Of a stretch of DNA of 64,000 nt, positions 44,460 through 53,917 are shown in pieces; the first letter of the stretch is position 1, and each line of letters opens with the position of its first letter. A program made the translations under genes and the position numbers. The notes beneath the pieces are model-generated. The model did not search any database and was not told where the DNA came from. It saw only the letters and a program-made list of their open reading frames with translations. This stretch comes from Deinococcus metallilatus (GTDB lineage Bacteria > Deinococcota > Deinococci > Deinococcales > Deinococcaceae), in contig NZ_CP038510.1 in assembly GCF_004758605.1 (NCBI RefSeq), positions 151,501 through 215,500 of the forward strand, read 5' to 3'.

Positions 44460-45680
44460 TCAGGAGCGGTCTCCCGCCCCGGAGGCAGGCTGAACCGGCG
44501 TATCCCCGGCTTTCCTGCCGCTGATCTCGGCGAGCACCTCGCCCTGATGTGCGCCGATGTCCCGCGCGCCTGCGAAGCGGATCTGGCCGGGCGTCCGCGA
44601 GAGCCGAGGGTACACCGCGGTCATGGCGGCTTCGCCCAGGTCGGGGTCGGGAACAGAGGCAATGGTGCCGCGTGCCTGGTAGTGGGGGTCGCGCACGATC
44701 TGCGCGATGTCGTAGATGGGCGCGATGGGTGCTTCCACGGCGCGGAAGCGGGCCAGCACCTCGTCCAGCGGATGGGCGGCGATCCAGTCACCGATGAGGG
44801 TATCGATCTCGTCGGCGTTCCGCAGGCGGGCGGCGGCGGTGGAGAACCGCTCGTCCCCGGCGAGTTCCGGGCGACCGATCACGGTGAGCATGCGGTTCAC
44901 GATCTGCTGCGTGCCGCCTGAGAGGGCCACCCAGTGGTTGTCCGCCGTCCGGTAAGCGTTCCGGGGGGCGGTGCGCTTGCTGCGGTTCCCCTGGCGCTGC
45001 TGGACGGTGCCGGTTTGCAGGTACTCGATGGCCTGCGGCCCCAGAATGCCGAACAGCGGTTCATAGAGGCTCAGGTCGATCATCTGCCCGACCCCGCCGC
45101 CCTGCGCGTCGCGCCAGTACAGGGCCATCATCGCGGCGTAGGTCCCGGCGAGGGCGGCCACGCCATCGGCCAGCCCGAAGGGCGGGAGGGTCGGCGGCCC
45201 GTCGGGTTGGCCGGTAATGGCGGCGAACCCGCTGAACGCCTCAGCAAGCGTGCCGAAACCGGGTTCCTGCGCGAGTGGGCCGGTCTGTCCAAAGCCAGTG
45301 ACGCGCACCAGGATCAGGCGGGGGTTCAGCGCGTGCAGGTCGGCCCAGCCCAGGCCCCAGCTTTCCAGCCGACCGGGGCGGAAGTTCTCGATGACGATGT
45401 CCGCCCACTGCGCCAGTTCCCGCACGGTCTGGCGGTCTTCCTCGTCGTGCAGGTCGAGGGTGATCAGGCGTTTGTTGCGGGCAATGGACTTCCACCACAG
45501 CGGAACGCCATTCTTGGAAAGGCCCCAGCGCCGCGCGTCGTCGCCGCGCGGGTGTTCCACCTTGATCACGTCCGCGCCGTAATCCCCCAGGTTCGTGGCG
45601 ATCAGCGGCCCGGCGTACAGGCTCGCCAGGTCGAGGACCTTGATGCCTTCCAGCGCCATCGGCGGCGGCTCAGGGGTCAT
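44460..45680 (-). CDS. CaiB/BaiF-family (family III) CoA transferase
   Basis: 406 residues. N-terminal LEGIKVLDLASLYAGPLIATNLGDYGADVIKVEHPRGDDAR and the DIVIENFRPGRLESWGL motif are family hallmarks. The catalytic Asp is in PPFGLADGVAALAGTYAAMMAL near residue 170. It moves CoA between organic acids. Its start overlaps the CitE-like stop (ATGA), so the two probably act in sequence: activation of an acid to its CoA thioester and aldol cleavage by the lyase. Confidence 0.92.
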   Translation of the reverse strand: MTPEPPPMALEGIKVLDLASLYAGPLIATNLGDYGADVIKVEHPRGDDARRWGLSKNGVPLWWKSIARNKRLITLDLHDEEDRQTVRELAQWADIVIENFRPGRLESWGLGWADLHALNPRLILVRVTGFGQTGPLAQEPGFGTLAEAFSGFAAITGQPDGPPTLPPFGLADGVAALAGTYAAMMALYWRDAQGGGVGQMIDLSLYEPLFGILGPQAIEYLQTGTVQQRQGNRSKRTAPRNAYRTADNHWVALSGGTQQIVNRMLTVIGRPELAGDERFSTAAARLRNADEIDTLIGDWIAAHPLDEVLARFRAVEAPIAPIYDIAQIVRDPHYQARGTIASVPDPDLGEAAMTAVYPRLSRTPGQIRFAGARDIGAHQGEVLAEISGRKAGDTPVQPASGAGDRS

Positions 45681-46573
45681 AGGGTTCTCCCCGCCGCCAG
45701 CAGCAGTTGCCGGGCGCGCTCGGCGATGGGGGCGTCCACCATCTGCCCGCCCACGTTCACAGCGCCCTGACCACTTCGCACCGCCTCCTGAAACGCCGCG
45801 TAGGTTTTCTCCGCCCAGGCGAGTTCCGCGTCCTGCGGCGCGAACACGGCCTCGATGACGGGAAGCTGCGCGGGATGAATGGCATGCTTGCCGCCGAAGC
45901 CCAGTGCTTTGGCCTGCTGCACCTGCGCGCGCAGCCGGTCCAGGTCCCTGAACTCGCTGCTCGCGCCGTCGTGCGGGGCGTGCAGTCCGGCGGCACGGGA
46001 GGCCTGCACCAGCCGCGCCCGCGCCAGCGTCAGCGTCGGGCTGGGTTCCTCCGGCGGGGGCCAGCTCAGGCCCAGGTCACGGCTGTAATCCGCCGAACCG
46101 AAGCACAGGCTGTGCATGCGCGAGGTGGCGCGGGCGATGTCCAGCACGTTCTCCAGTCCCCGCGCCGTCTCGATGGTCGCCATCACCGGCAGGCGGGGCA
46201 GGGTTCTCTCGCCCTCCAGTTGGGTCAGAAACCAGTCGAGGGCATGCAGCTCCGCGGCGCCCTCCACTTTGGGAAGGTTGATCCCATGCACGCCCGCACG
46301 CACCGCCGCCTCCAGGTCCGCCTTCAGGTGCGCCGTCTCCGCGCTGTTCACGCGCACCCACACGCGCTGCTCGGGACGGGAGACGAGCGGATGCCCCGCC
46401 AGCAGTGCTCTGGCGTCCGCCTTCGCGTTCGGGGCCACGCCGTCTTCCAGATCGAGCAGCACCGCGCGCGCCGGGAGCGAAGGAATCTTGTCCAGCTTCC
46501 GCTCGTCGCTCGCGGGGATGAACAGCATGGCCGCGAGGGTGCCCGGCGGGTCGTCATGGTGCAGCGTGGTCAT
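45677..46573 (-). CDS. HpcH/HpaI aldolase / CitE-family lyase
   Basis: 298 residues. Signatures are MLFIPASDERKLDKIPSL, the LLDLEDGVAP metal/substrate motif, RVNS, PKVEGAAEL, ATIETARGLENV (catalytic Glu) and GFGGKHAIHPAQLPVIEAVF. Length and motifs fit stand-alone malyl-/citramalyl-/beta-methylmalyl-CoA lyases or thioesterases rather than citrate lyase subunits. Coupled to the CaiB-type transferase. Confidence 0.9.
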   Translation of the reverse strand: MTTLHHDDPPGTLAAMLFIPASDERKLDKIPSLPARAVLLDLEDGVAPNAKADARALLAGHPLVSRPEQRVWVRVNSAETAHLKADLEAAVRAGVHGINLPKVEGAAELHALDWFLTQLEGERTLPRLPVMATIETARGLENVLDIARATSRMHSLCFGSADYSRDLGLSWPPPEEPSPTLTLARARLVQASRAAGLHAPHDGASSEFRDLDRLRAQVQQAKALGFGGKHAIHPAQLPVIEAVFAPQDAELAWAEKTYAAFQEAVRSGQGAVNVGGQMVDAPIAERARQLLLAAGRTL

Positions 46574-46589
46574 GCGTAGGGCGCTCCTT

Positions 46590-47753
46590 TCATCCCTGCC
46601 CCACCCTCATCCCCGCGCCCTCCATGCGCGCGGCCAGGTGCCGGGCATGCCGGAGGTCGGCCTCCAGCACCTCCTGGGCCACCCCGGCCAGATCGTCGGC
46701 CACCGGGATGAAGTCGCGGCGGCTGGCGTGGCTGATGGCCCGCACGAGGTCGGCGGGCACCGCTCCTTCCCCCTGGAGCGCCCCCGCGATGGAGCCGCCC
46801 ATGCTGGCGATGCTGTCCGAATCGCGTCCGTAGTTCACGCCGCCCAGCACCGTCTGCCAGCAGTCGCCCCGGCAGGCCACCAGAAAGCCCAGCGCGACGG
46901 GCAGTTCCTCGATGCTCTTGGTGCGGCTGGGGCGCCGGGCGTCGGGATGGGGCTGGCGGTAGGTCTCCCCGACGGTGTCGTAGGGGCGCACCGCCTCCCG
47001 GAGCACGGGGATGGCGTCCTCCCAGGTCTCCACGGTGCGCGCGGCGTCGGTGACGGCCTGCACGGCGTCGCGGGTGCCGTCGCGCGCCACCTCCAGGGCC
47101 GCCTGGACGATGCTTTCCACGCTGGCATCGGGGGCCATCGCCTCCGCGACGGCGGCGGCGTAGACTCCGGCGGCCTCGCGTCCGTAACTGCTCTGGTGGG
47201 CACCGGCCAGCTCGATGGCCTCGGCGTAGGCCCGCCGGGGGTTCCCGGCGTTGACGATGCCGACGGGTGACATGTACATCGCCGCGCCGCAGTTCACGAC
47301 ATTGCCGACCCCGGCTTCGCGCGGGTCGATGTTGGCGTGCCGCAGCCGATGGACCAGGTACTTCTCGGCGTGGAACAGGCGGTTTTGCAGCACGGTCTCG
47401 CGTTCCAGTTCGGGAATGTAGATCACGTGGTCGGCGATCTCCGGGACCAGGCCATCCGCCATGTCGTAGGCGTCCAGGTGGCGGCGGCGCGAGCGGTACA
47501 CGCTGGCGAGCGCCAGGACCATCAGGGTGTCGTCGGTGATGTGCCCGTCCCCCTTGTGCAGCGGCGATTGCGGACGGGCGGTGGCCCAGTCCTCCAGGAA
47601 CGGGCCGACGATCCCGGTGACCCAGCCGCCGAAGCGTTCGCGGATCGCCTCGGGCGGGTACCCTTCGGTGCTGCCGCCCAGCGAGTCGCCCACCGCGCCG
47701 CCCAGGAGGCAGCCCCGCGCGGCCTCCCGCAGGGTTTTGTGCCGGTTCTGCAC
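46590..47753 (-). CDS. ADP-ribosylglycohydrolase-family protein
   Basis: 387 residues. ARH-fold motifs are GCLLGGAVGDSLGGSTEGYPPEAI at the N terminus, GHITDDTLMVLALA (metal Asp pair) near 80, and NYGRDSDSIASMGGSIAGALQGEGAVP near 310 (second metal site). It starts one base after the binding-protein stop. It differs clearly from the 678-residue homologue in the same operon; both lie with a sugar importer, arguing for glycoside rather than protein de-ADP-ribosylation. Confidence 0.88.
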   Translation of the reverse strand: MQNRHKTLREAARGCLLGGAVGDSLGGSTEGYPPEAIRERFGGWVTGIVGPFLEDWATARPQSPLHKGDGHITDDTLMVLALASVYRSRRRHLDAYDMADGLVPEIADHVIYIPELERETVLQNRLFHAEKYLVHRLRHANIDPREAGVGNVVNCGAAMYMSPVGIVNAGNPRRAYAEAIELAGAHQSSYGREAAGVYAAAVAEAMAPDASVESIVQAALEVARDGTRDAVQAVTDAARTVETWEDAIPVLREAVRPYDTVGETYRQPHPDARRPSRTKSIEELPVALGFLVACRGDCWQTVLGGVNYGRDSDSIASMGGSIAGALQGEGAVPADLVRAISHASRRDFIPVADDLAGVAQEVLEADLRHARHLAARMEGAGMRVGQG

Positions 47754-47754
47754 G

Positions 47755-49026
47755 TCAGTACCTCTGGAGGATCGCGTTGCCCTCCTCGGTCAGGCGCTTG
47801 GCGAACTCGTCCACGGTGATGCGGTTGGCGAAGAGTTGTTGCAGCAGGGGGTTCATGACCTTGCTGCGCACCTCGGAAAAGCCGTTCACCTTCTGCCAGG
47901 GGGCCATGGTCAGGTATTTCGCCGATTCGGTGGCGGTGCGCCAGCCGTACTGATCCGTCATGAAGGGCGCGCCGCGCAGGCTGGACTGCCGGGTGGGGAA
48001 CAGCCAGTCGCCCGCCGCGAGCCTGCCCATGTTCGTGCGGTTCAGGAAGAACGCCATGAACTTCGCCGCGCCCGCCTTGTTCTGTGCCGCCGCCGGAATG
48101 CTGAGGGTCTGCGTGGTGGACCCCTGCGCCTGGGAAGTCGCTTTGAGTGGGGGCAGCACGCCCCAGTGGAAGTCCTTCGGGCCGCTCTCCACGATCTGCT
48201 GGCGTGCCCACACGCCGATGCCGGGCAGCATGGCGTACTTCCCGGCGTAGAACCCCGGCAGCAGTTCCGGCCCTGACAGGCCGATGCCGTCGGTGCTGGC
48301 GGTCTTGCTCACGTACATCATGTCCATCAGGATGTTCAGGAGCTGCTTCTCGGCGTTCCCCACCTGAAGGACACTCTTGCCGTTCTGCGTGGTGAAGTAA
48401 TCCCCGCCGAAGCCCAGGCTCATGTTCAGGATGCGGTTGCTCGCGCTCTTCAGCCCGAAGGCCGCGCCATACACCTCCGGCTTGCCGTCACCGTTGGTGT
48501 CCTGGGTGAGTTTCTTGGCCGCCGCCTGCATGTCGCTCCACGTCCAGGGTTTCTGCGTGGTCGGCGGACGAATCCCCGCCTTGGCGAAGAGGTCCTTGTT
48601 GTACAGGATGATCTGCGACTCCCACAGGAAGGGCACGCCCCAGATGTGCCCCGCGCTGTCCGTCACGGTCTGCCACGCGCCCGGGGCGATGTCCTGCTTC
48701 ATCTCGGCGGGGATATAGGGCCTCAGGTCCGTCAGGAAGCCCTGCTTGCCGAAATCCATGATCGGCCCCGACTCGTAGTGCACCAGGTCCGGCGTGTTCT
48801 TCGACTGGAACGAGGTCGTCAGGTAGTCCTGGATGGACCCCCAGTCCACCTGCTGGTATTCCACCGGCATCCCCGGATTTTTCGCGTTCCACTCGGCGAC
48901 GATGGCTTTCACCGCCGCCACCGCCTGCGTCTGCCAGGCCAGGCTGACAAAGCGGACTTTCTGCTGCGCGTATGCCGACGTGCCGAGGGCGAGGGCGGAC
49001 AGGATGAGCAGGGTGCGTGCCTTCAT
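47755..49026 (-). CDS. Sugar ABC transporter substrate-binding protein (SBP family 1, importer C)
   Basis: 423 residues. Signal peptide KARTLLILSALALGTSAYAQ; mature KVRFVSLAWQTQAVAAVKAIVAEWN. SBP-1 features are SFQSKNTPDLVHYESGPIM, WGVPFLWESQIILYNKDLFAKAG and TTQTLSIPAAAQNKAGAAKFMAF. It follows its two permeases (reverse of the usual order) and precedes the ARH gene by one base, tying ligand uptake to that enzyme. Confidence 0.92.
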   Translation of the reverse strand: MKARTLLILSALALGTSAYAQQKVRFVSLAWQTQAVAAVKAIVAEWNAKNPGMPVEYQQVDWGSIQDYLTTSFQSKNTPDLVHYESGPIMDFGKQGFLTDLRPYIPAEMKQDIAPGAWQTVTDSAGHIWGVPFLWESQIILYNKDLFAKAGIRPPTTQKPWTWSDMQAAAKKLTQDTNGDGKPEVYGAAFGLKSASNRILNMSLGFGGDYFTTQNGKSVLQVGNAEKQLLNILMDMMYVSKTASTDGIGLSGPELLPGFYAGKYAMLPGIGVWARQQIVESGPKDFHWGVLPPLKATSQAQGSTTQTLSIPAAAQNKAGAAKFMAFFLNRTNMGRLAAGDWLFPTRQSSLRGAPFMTDQYGWRTATESAKYLTMAPWQKVNGFSEVRSKVMNPLLQQLFANRITVDEFAKRLTEEGNAILQRY

Positions 49027-49089
49027 GCGTGAGCCTCCTTGGAGAAGTGGGCGGGGGACAGGTGGTGGCGAGTTGGGGAAAGCGCGGCT

Positions 49090-49923
49090 CTAGTCCTTGA
49101 CGCCGCCGCTGAGCAGCCCGGAAACCAGGCGGCGCTGGAGGACGGTGAAGATCAGCAGGGTGGGGATGGTCGCGATGATGCTGCCCGCGGCCAGCGGCCC
49201 CCAGCGGGCGAGGCCCTCGGTCCCGCGCAGCCGTGAGAGGTTGACCTGAATGGTCGTGAGATCGGGGCTTTTGAGCATGACCAGCGCGAAGAAGAACTCG
49301 TTCCAGGCGTTCACGAAGGCGTACAGGCCGGTGGCGATCAGCCCCGGGAGGATCAGCGGGGCCAGCACCCGGACGATGATCTGCCCCTGCGACGCCCCGT
49401 CGATGGCGGCGGCTTCCTCCAGGGCGACGGGAATGCCCTTGATGTACCCCTGGAGCATCCACAGCACGAAGGGCAGGCTCCAGACGACGTACACGAGGAT
49501 CAACCCCGCATGGGTGTCCACCAGCCGCAGCCGCGCGAGCAGCAGGAACAGCGGCACGATGATGAGGATGACCGGGAAGGTCTGCGACACCAGAATCCAG
49601 GCGGTCACCGCGCGGTTCATCACGCTCTGGCGGCGGGCGAGCAGGTACGCGGCGGGCGTGGCGACCAGCAGGGTCAGGAGGGCGCTGATCACGGCGACCT
49701 TCAGGGTGTTCAGGGCGCTGGGCAGCACCTGCTGCTCGGTGATGGCGACTCGGAAGTTGTCCAGGGTGGCGGCCCTGGGCAGCAGGTGCACCTGTCCCAG
49801 GCCGATCTCGCTGGCGGGCTTGAAGGCCGTGGAGAGCAGCCACACCAGCGGGAACGCCAGGAACAGCACGTACAGCAGCAGCAGGATGGACATCCCGGCG
49901 CGGGCGGGAGTGGAAGTCCTCAC
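49090..49923 (-). CDS. Carbohydrate ABC transporter permease, MalG-like (importer C)
   Basis: 277 residues from GTG 49923, which overlaps the MalF-like stop (GTGA). First helix MSILLLLYVLFLAFPLVWLL; coupling loop EEAAAIDGASQGQIIVRVLAPLILP; ending SGLLSGGVKD. Partner of the gene at 49920. Confidence 0.9.
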   Translation of the reverse strand: MRTSTPARAGMSILLLLYVLFLAFPLVWLLSTAFKPASEIGLGQVHLLPRAATLDNFRVAITEQQVLPSALNTLKVAVISALLTLLVATPAAYLLARRQSVMNRAVTAWILVSQTFPVILIIVPLFLLLARLRLVDTHAGLILVYVVWSLPFVLWMLQGYIKGIPVALEEAAAIDGASQGQIIVRVLAPLILPGLIATGLYAFVNAWNEFFFALVMLKSPDLTTIQVNLSRLRGTEGLARWGPLAAGSIIATIPTLLIFTVLQRRLVSGLLSGGVKD

Positions 49924-50831
49924 GCGTCCCCTCCCTGCGCCTGACGCCGAACCGTGTAGTACACCAGCACGCCCACCACGACGACCATTGCCAGCCCCAG
50001 CGCCGAGGCGTAGCCGATGTTGCCGTACTGGAAGGCTTCCTCGTACGCGAACAGCATCGGGAGGCGCGTGCTTCCGGCGGGGCCGCCGTCGGTCAGGACG
50101 TACACCAGCCCGAAGGCGTTGAAGTTCCACATGAATTCCAGCGCGGCGGTGGCGGCGATGACCGGCATCATCAGCGGCAGGGTGACGTGCCGCAGGATGC
50201 CCCAGCTCCCCGCGCCGTCCAGGGCGGCGGCCTCCTTCAGTTCATCGGGGATGCTCTGCAATCCGGCGAGCAGCACCACCGTCGCCTGCGGCAGCCCGGC
50301 CCAGATGCCGACCAGAATCACGGCGGGCAGCGCCCAGGTGAAGTCCGTCAAGACGTTCAGGTGCAGGTCCGGGAAGCCCAGGGCGGCGAGGCCCTGGTTC
50401 AGGAACCCCGCGTCCGGGTGGTAGACCATGCGCCAGATCAGCCCCTTGATGACCGGCGGAATCGCCCAGGGAACGAGCACCAGGACGCGGGCCAGCCCTT
50501 GCAGGGGCAGCCGGGCGTTGAGCAGCAGCGCCAGCCCCATGCCGAAGAAGAGCACGCCCCCGGTGACGGCGAATGTCCAGATCAGGCCGACCTTGAAGGA
50601 ACTCAGGAAATCGGTGTCCTTGAGCATCTGGGCAAAGTTCGCCAGACCGTTGAAGGTGGGGGCGTCCTGGCCCAGCCGGTACTCGGTAAAGCCCAGCCAG
50701 ATCCCCTGGCAGAGCGGCAGCACCGAGAACAGCACGATGGGCAGGATGGCGGGCAGGAAGAGGTACCACGGCACGCTGGCCCGCCCGCTCCCGGCGCGCA
50801 GTTTGGCAGCGTGGGTCGGCAGCGTGGTCAT
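49920..50831 (-). CDS. Carbohydrate ABC transporter permease, MalF/UgpA-like (importer C)
   Basis: 303 residues; ATG overlaps the LacI stop (ATGA). First helix LFLPAILPIVLFSVLPLC; coupling loop KEAAALDGAGSWGILRHVTLPLMMP near 210. The overlap means the whole importer/ARH/CoA operon is transcribed from the lacI promoter. Confidence 0.92.
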   Translation of the reverse strand: MTTLPTHAAKLRAGSGRASVPWYLFLPAILPIVLFSVLPLCQGIWLGFTEYRLGQDAPTFNGLANFAQMLKDTDFLSSFKVGLIWTFAVTGGVLFFGMGLALLLNARLPLQGLARVLVLVPWAIPPVIKGLIWRMVYHPDAGFLNQGLAALGFPDLHLNVLTDFTWALPAVILVGIWAGLPQATVVLLAGLQSIPDELKEAAALDGAGSWGILRHVTLPLMMPVIAATAALEFMWNFNAFGLVYVLTDGGPAGSTRLPMLFAYEEAFQYGNIGYASALGLAMVVVVGVLVYYTVRRQAQGGDA

Positions 50832-51880
50832 GCGCTGACCCCCCCCGGCGGCCCGGCGATCTGGGTGGATTCGCGGGGGATCAGGACGGGCGTGACGGTG
50901 AGCTGCCGGGGGGGAGCGTCGGTCTGCCCGGTCAGTCGGTCGAAGAGCAGCTCGGCGGCCAGGCGGCCCCGCTCGGCGGCGAGCAGGGAGACGCTGCTCA
51001 GGGTGGGTGTGGTGATCAGGCAGTCCCGGATATCGTCCATGCCGATGACCGCCACGTCCCGCGGCACCTTCAGGCCGTGATGTCGCAGGGCGCGCATGGC
51101 GCCGATGGCCATCAGGTCGTTGGCGCAGTACAGGCCGTCAAAGGCTTCGCCAGCGTCCAGAAGCTGCTGCGTGGCGCGGTAGCCTCCCTCCAGCGTGAAA
51201 TCCGCCTGGACTGTCAGGGCGGTGGGGAGGGTGCGCCCCGCCTGGCGGTAGACCTCATGGACGCCCCTGGCGCGCTCGGTGGCGGGCACCGTGCCGGACA
51301 TACCGTTGATGAACGCGACCTGCTGTCGCCCGTGTTCCCAGAGATGCCGGATCGCCATACCCGCTCCGGCGGCGCTGTCCACCATCACGTTGTCGCACAG
51401 GGGTTCACCCACCCGGCCGATCACCACGACCGGCCCGCGCACCTGGGAGAGAGGCTCGCGCAGGGCCGCCGCGCCGCGCAGGGAGATCAGCACCAGGCCG
51501 TCCACCAATCGGCGGGCCAGCGTCTCCAGCGCATGCTGTTCCTCGTCAGCCTGCCCCTCGGTGCTGATCAGGTGCAGGTGATAGCCCCGCTGCTGGGCCG
51601 CACGTTGAATCGTTTTAGCCATCTCCATGTAGATGGGATTGCCGATCTCCGGCACGACCAGCGCCACGGTGTTCGTCACTTGGCGGCGCAGGCTGGCCGC
51701 CGCGTGATTCGGCAGGTAGTGCAGGGCCGCAGCGACCTCTGCCACCCTGCGCCGGGTTTCGGCGGAGATGCGTGGCGAGCCGTTGAGAGCCAGAGAAACC
51801 GTCGCAGCCGACACGCCCGCCTCACGGGCCACATCCGCGATGGTCACTCCCCGGCCTGGTGTACCGGAGGACTTGGGCAT
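50828..51880 (-). CDS. LacI-family transcriptional repressor heading the importer C operon
   Basis: 350 residues. HTH VTIADVAREAGVSAATVSLALNGSPRIS at ~10-37 and hinge LPNHAAASLRRQVTN; effector domain VALVVPEIGNPIYMEMAKTI onward with GMDDIRDCLITTPTLSSVS at the C terminus. It is the first gene of a ~9.5-kb operon and has an AT-rich inverted repeat over its own -10 box, so negative autoregulation would also set expression of all downstream genes. Confidence 0.93.
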   Translation of the reverse strand: MPKSSGTPGRGVTIADVAREAGVSAATVSLALNGSPRISAETRRRVAEVAAALHYLPNHAAASLRRQVTNTVALVVPEIGNPIYMEMAKTIQRAAQQRGYHLHLISTEGQADEEQHALETLARRLVDGLVLISLRGAAALREPLSQVRGPVVVIGRVGEPLCDNVMVDSAAGAGMAIRHLWEHGRQQVAFINGMSGTVPATERARGVHEVYRQAGRTLPTALTVQADFTLEGGYRATQQLLDAGEAFDGLYCANDLMAIGAMRALRHHGLKVPRDVAVIGMDDIRDCLITTPTLSSVSLLAAERGRLAAELLFDRLTGQTDAPPRQLTVTPVLIPRESTQIAGPPGGVSA

Positions 51881-51892
51881 AATGGTAGGGTT

Positions 51893-51921
51893 ATTTAAAA
51901 CGATTAAACACGGCTTGTCAA
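51893..51921 (-). promoter_or_regulatory. Promoter of the lacI/importer C operon with overlapping operator
   Basis: Minus strand: TTGACA (51921-51916), 17-bp spacer, TTAAAT (51898-51893). The inverted repeat TTTAA-N5-TTAAA (51894-51908) covers the -10 box and resembles LacI-family sites. Only 13 bp separate the -10 from the ATG, so the transcript has little or no leader. Confidence 0.65.
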
Positions 51922-52043
51922 GGCGGTGCCTGCCCCCCTGCCGCTCCAGTCCTGTGGCAAAGCCGGTCAGGCCTCAGCAGGACACCAGGAAATAGGCTTG
52001 AAATGCTCTTTTCTGACCGGTTCTGGATGGATAACAACCTTTT

Positions 52044-52073
52044 TTGACTTTTCATGACCGTTTCTGCTAGCGT
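52044..52073 (+). promoter_or_regulatory. Promoter of the DeoR-KdgT-kinase-PdxA2 operon
   Basis: TTGACT (52044-52049), 18-bp spacer, TAGCGT (52068-52073), the TAnnnT form frequent in Deinococcus. It lies 28 bp upstream of the DeoR ATG and diverges from the lacI promoter 120 bp away. Confidence 0.5.
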
Positions 52074-52101
52074 TGGGCAACACGAACGGAAAGGAACTCC
52101 G

Positions 52102-52884
52102 ATGGATGTCACTTCTTCGCTGCTGCCTGCCGAGCGGCAGGGCCAAGTTCTGGCGCTCGTTCAGGAACGTGGGAGCGCCACGGTCCACGAACTCTCCCGT
52201 GAGCTGGGCGCCTCGATCTCGACGGTCCGCCGCGACCTCGACCTCCTTGCCCAACAAGGCCTGATTGCCCGGACCCATGGAGGTGCCATTGCCAAAACCC
52301 ACACGGCCAGTGAAACCCGCTTCGACGAACGCCAACGCGAGAACGCCGACGAGAAGCGCCGCATCGGCCAGCATGCCCTCACCCTGCTCGAGCCGAACCA
52401 GAGCGTCTACTTCGACTCGTCGACGACGGTGATGGCGGCGGCCGAAGCTCTCCGCGCCGAGCCCATCCCCCTCACGGCCATCACCCACGACATCGCCATC
52501 GCTGCCGTGCTCGCCACGCTGCCACAAGTGCACGTCATGCTTCCTGGAGGTGAGATTCGCGCTGGCTCCTTCACCCTGGTCGGTGCCACCACCCATACCT
52601 TTTTGCGTCACCTTCATGTCGACGTGGCCCTCATCGGCATCCATGCCATCAGGGACGGCCAGCTCAGCGAAGGCAGCCTTCCCGTCGCCGAACTGAAAAG
52701 TGCCCTGCTGGGCACCACCAACCGCCGCGTCCTTTTGGCCGATCACAGCAAGTTCGGCCAGACGGCCCTGATCGACGTCGCCCCACTTGGCGCGGTGCAG
52801 GACCTCATCACCGGGCAGGAAACCCCGCGCCAGGTCCTCGACCACCTGGAACTCACCCAGAATCTGCGCGTCCACACCGTCTGA
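52102..52884 (+). CDS. DeoR/GlpR-family transcriptional regulator
   Basis: 260 residues from ATG 52102 (AAAGGA upstream). N-terminal HTH with the family's [39 protein letters not shown] signature (residues ~22-60). C-terminal sugar-phosphate sensor: [19 protein letters not shown] stretch, [30 protein letters not shown] and [11 protein letters not shown]. It is the first gene of the acid-sugar operon and likely represses it until the phosphorylated acid or a related metabolite is present. Confidence 0.93.
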   Translation: MDVTSSLLPAERQGQVLALVQERGSATVHELSRELGASISTVRRDLDLLAQQGLIARTHGGAIAKTHTASETRFDERQRENADEKRRIGQHALTLLEPNQSVYFDSSTTVMAAAEALRAEPIPLTAITHDIAIAAVLATLPQVHVMLPGGEIRAGSFTLVGATTHTFLRHLHVDVALIGIHAIRDGQLSEGSLPVAELKSALLGTTNRRVLLADHSKFGQTALIDVAPLGAVQDLITGQETPRQVLDHLELTQNLRVHTV

Positions 52885-52897
52885 CGCCGGAGGCCCC

Positions 52898-53917
52898 ATG
52901 AAAATCCTCGCGACTGTCCAAAAAGTTCCCGGCGGCATGATGCTCGTCCCGCTGCTGATCGGGGCCGTCATCAACACCATCAACCCGGACACCGGCAAAT
53001 ACTTCGGCTCGTTCACCGGCGCGCTGTTCAGTGGTGCCCTCACCATCCTCGCCGTGTTCTACGTCTGCATGGGCTCCACCATCGAACTCAAGGCCACGCC
53101 CTACATCCTGAAAAAAGGCGGGACGCTGCTGATTGTCAAGCTGGCGCTGGGTGTCCTTGCGGGCGTGATCCTCGGTCGGCTGCTCGGTGAAGCTCCCATC
53201 GGGGCCGGGCTGTTCGCGGGCCTGTCCACCCTGGCGGTGGTCGCGGCGATGAACGATACCAACGGCGGCCTGTACATGGCCCTGATGGGGCAGTTCGGCA
53301 AGCCGCGTGACGTCGCCGCCTATTCCCTGATGAGCATGGAATCTGGCCCGTTCTTCACCATGGTGACCCTCGGCGTGGCCGGGCTGTCCGCCTTCCCCTG
53401 GCAGACGCTGGTCGGCGCGCTCCTGCCGCTGATCATCGGGATGATCCTGGGCAACCTCGACCCGGACATGCGCGCCTTCCTGCGTCAGGCGGTCCCGGTC
53501 CTGATTCCCTTCTTCGCCTTCGCCCTGGGCGCGGGCATCAACCTCACGACCGTGTGGTCCGCCGGACTGCTCGGCGTGCTGCTGGGCGTGGCGGTCTTCG
53601 TGGTGACCGGTGTCGTTCTGTTCACCACCGACCGCCTCACGGGGGGGACGGGCCTGGCGGGTCTGGCCGCTGCGAGCACCGCTGGCAATGCGGCGGCGGT
53701 CCCGGCCATCGTGGCCGCCGCCAACCCCGCCTACGCGGCGGCGGCACAGCAGGCAACGGTGCTGGTCGCCGCGTCCGTGGTCGTCACCGCCATCCTGGTG
53801 CCCATCGCCACCGCCGCCTATGCCCGCCGTCTACAGCGGCGCGGCCTGCTCCCGCTGGGTGACACCAGCGAAGAGGCCACCGCCCAGACCACCGCTCATT
53901 CCAGCGGTTCCCGCTGA
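52898..53917 (+). CDS. kdgT: KdgT-family 2-keto-3-deoxygluconate/acid-sugar permease
   Basis: 339 residues, about ten membrane helices. Family motifs are [18 protein letters not shown] at the N terminus, [27 protein letters not shown] near 110, and [22 protein letters not shown] near 265. KdgT is a proton symporter for 2-keto-3-deoxygluconate; relatives placed next to four-carbon acid kinases transport threonate or erythronate. Context favours the latter. Its last base is the first base of the kinase ATG (TGATG). Confidence 0.9.
   Translation: MKILATVQKVPGGMMLVPLLIGAVINTINPDTGKYFGSFTGALFSGALTILAVFYVCMGSTIELKATPYILKKGGTLLIVKLALGVLAGVILGRLLGEAPIGAGLFAGLSTLAVVAAMNDTNGGLYMALMGQFGKPRDVAAYSLMSMESGPFFTMVTLGVAGLSAFPWQTLVGALLPLIIGMILGNLDPDMRAFLRQAVPVLIPFFAFALGAGINLTTVWSAGLLGVLLGVAVFVVTGVVLFTTDRLTGGTGLAGLAAASTAGNAAAVPAIVAAANPAYAAAAQQATVLVAASVVVTAILVPIATAAYARRLQRRGLLPLGDTSEEATAQTTAHSSGSR

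Noticed and set aside
42362..47753. Idea that the two ARH-fold proteins form a DarTG-like or DraT/DraG ADP-ribosylation defence pair
   Set aside because: No ADP-ribosyltransferase gene is nearby, and both lie inside a sugar-uptake operon with CoA enzymes.
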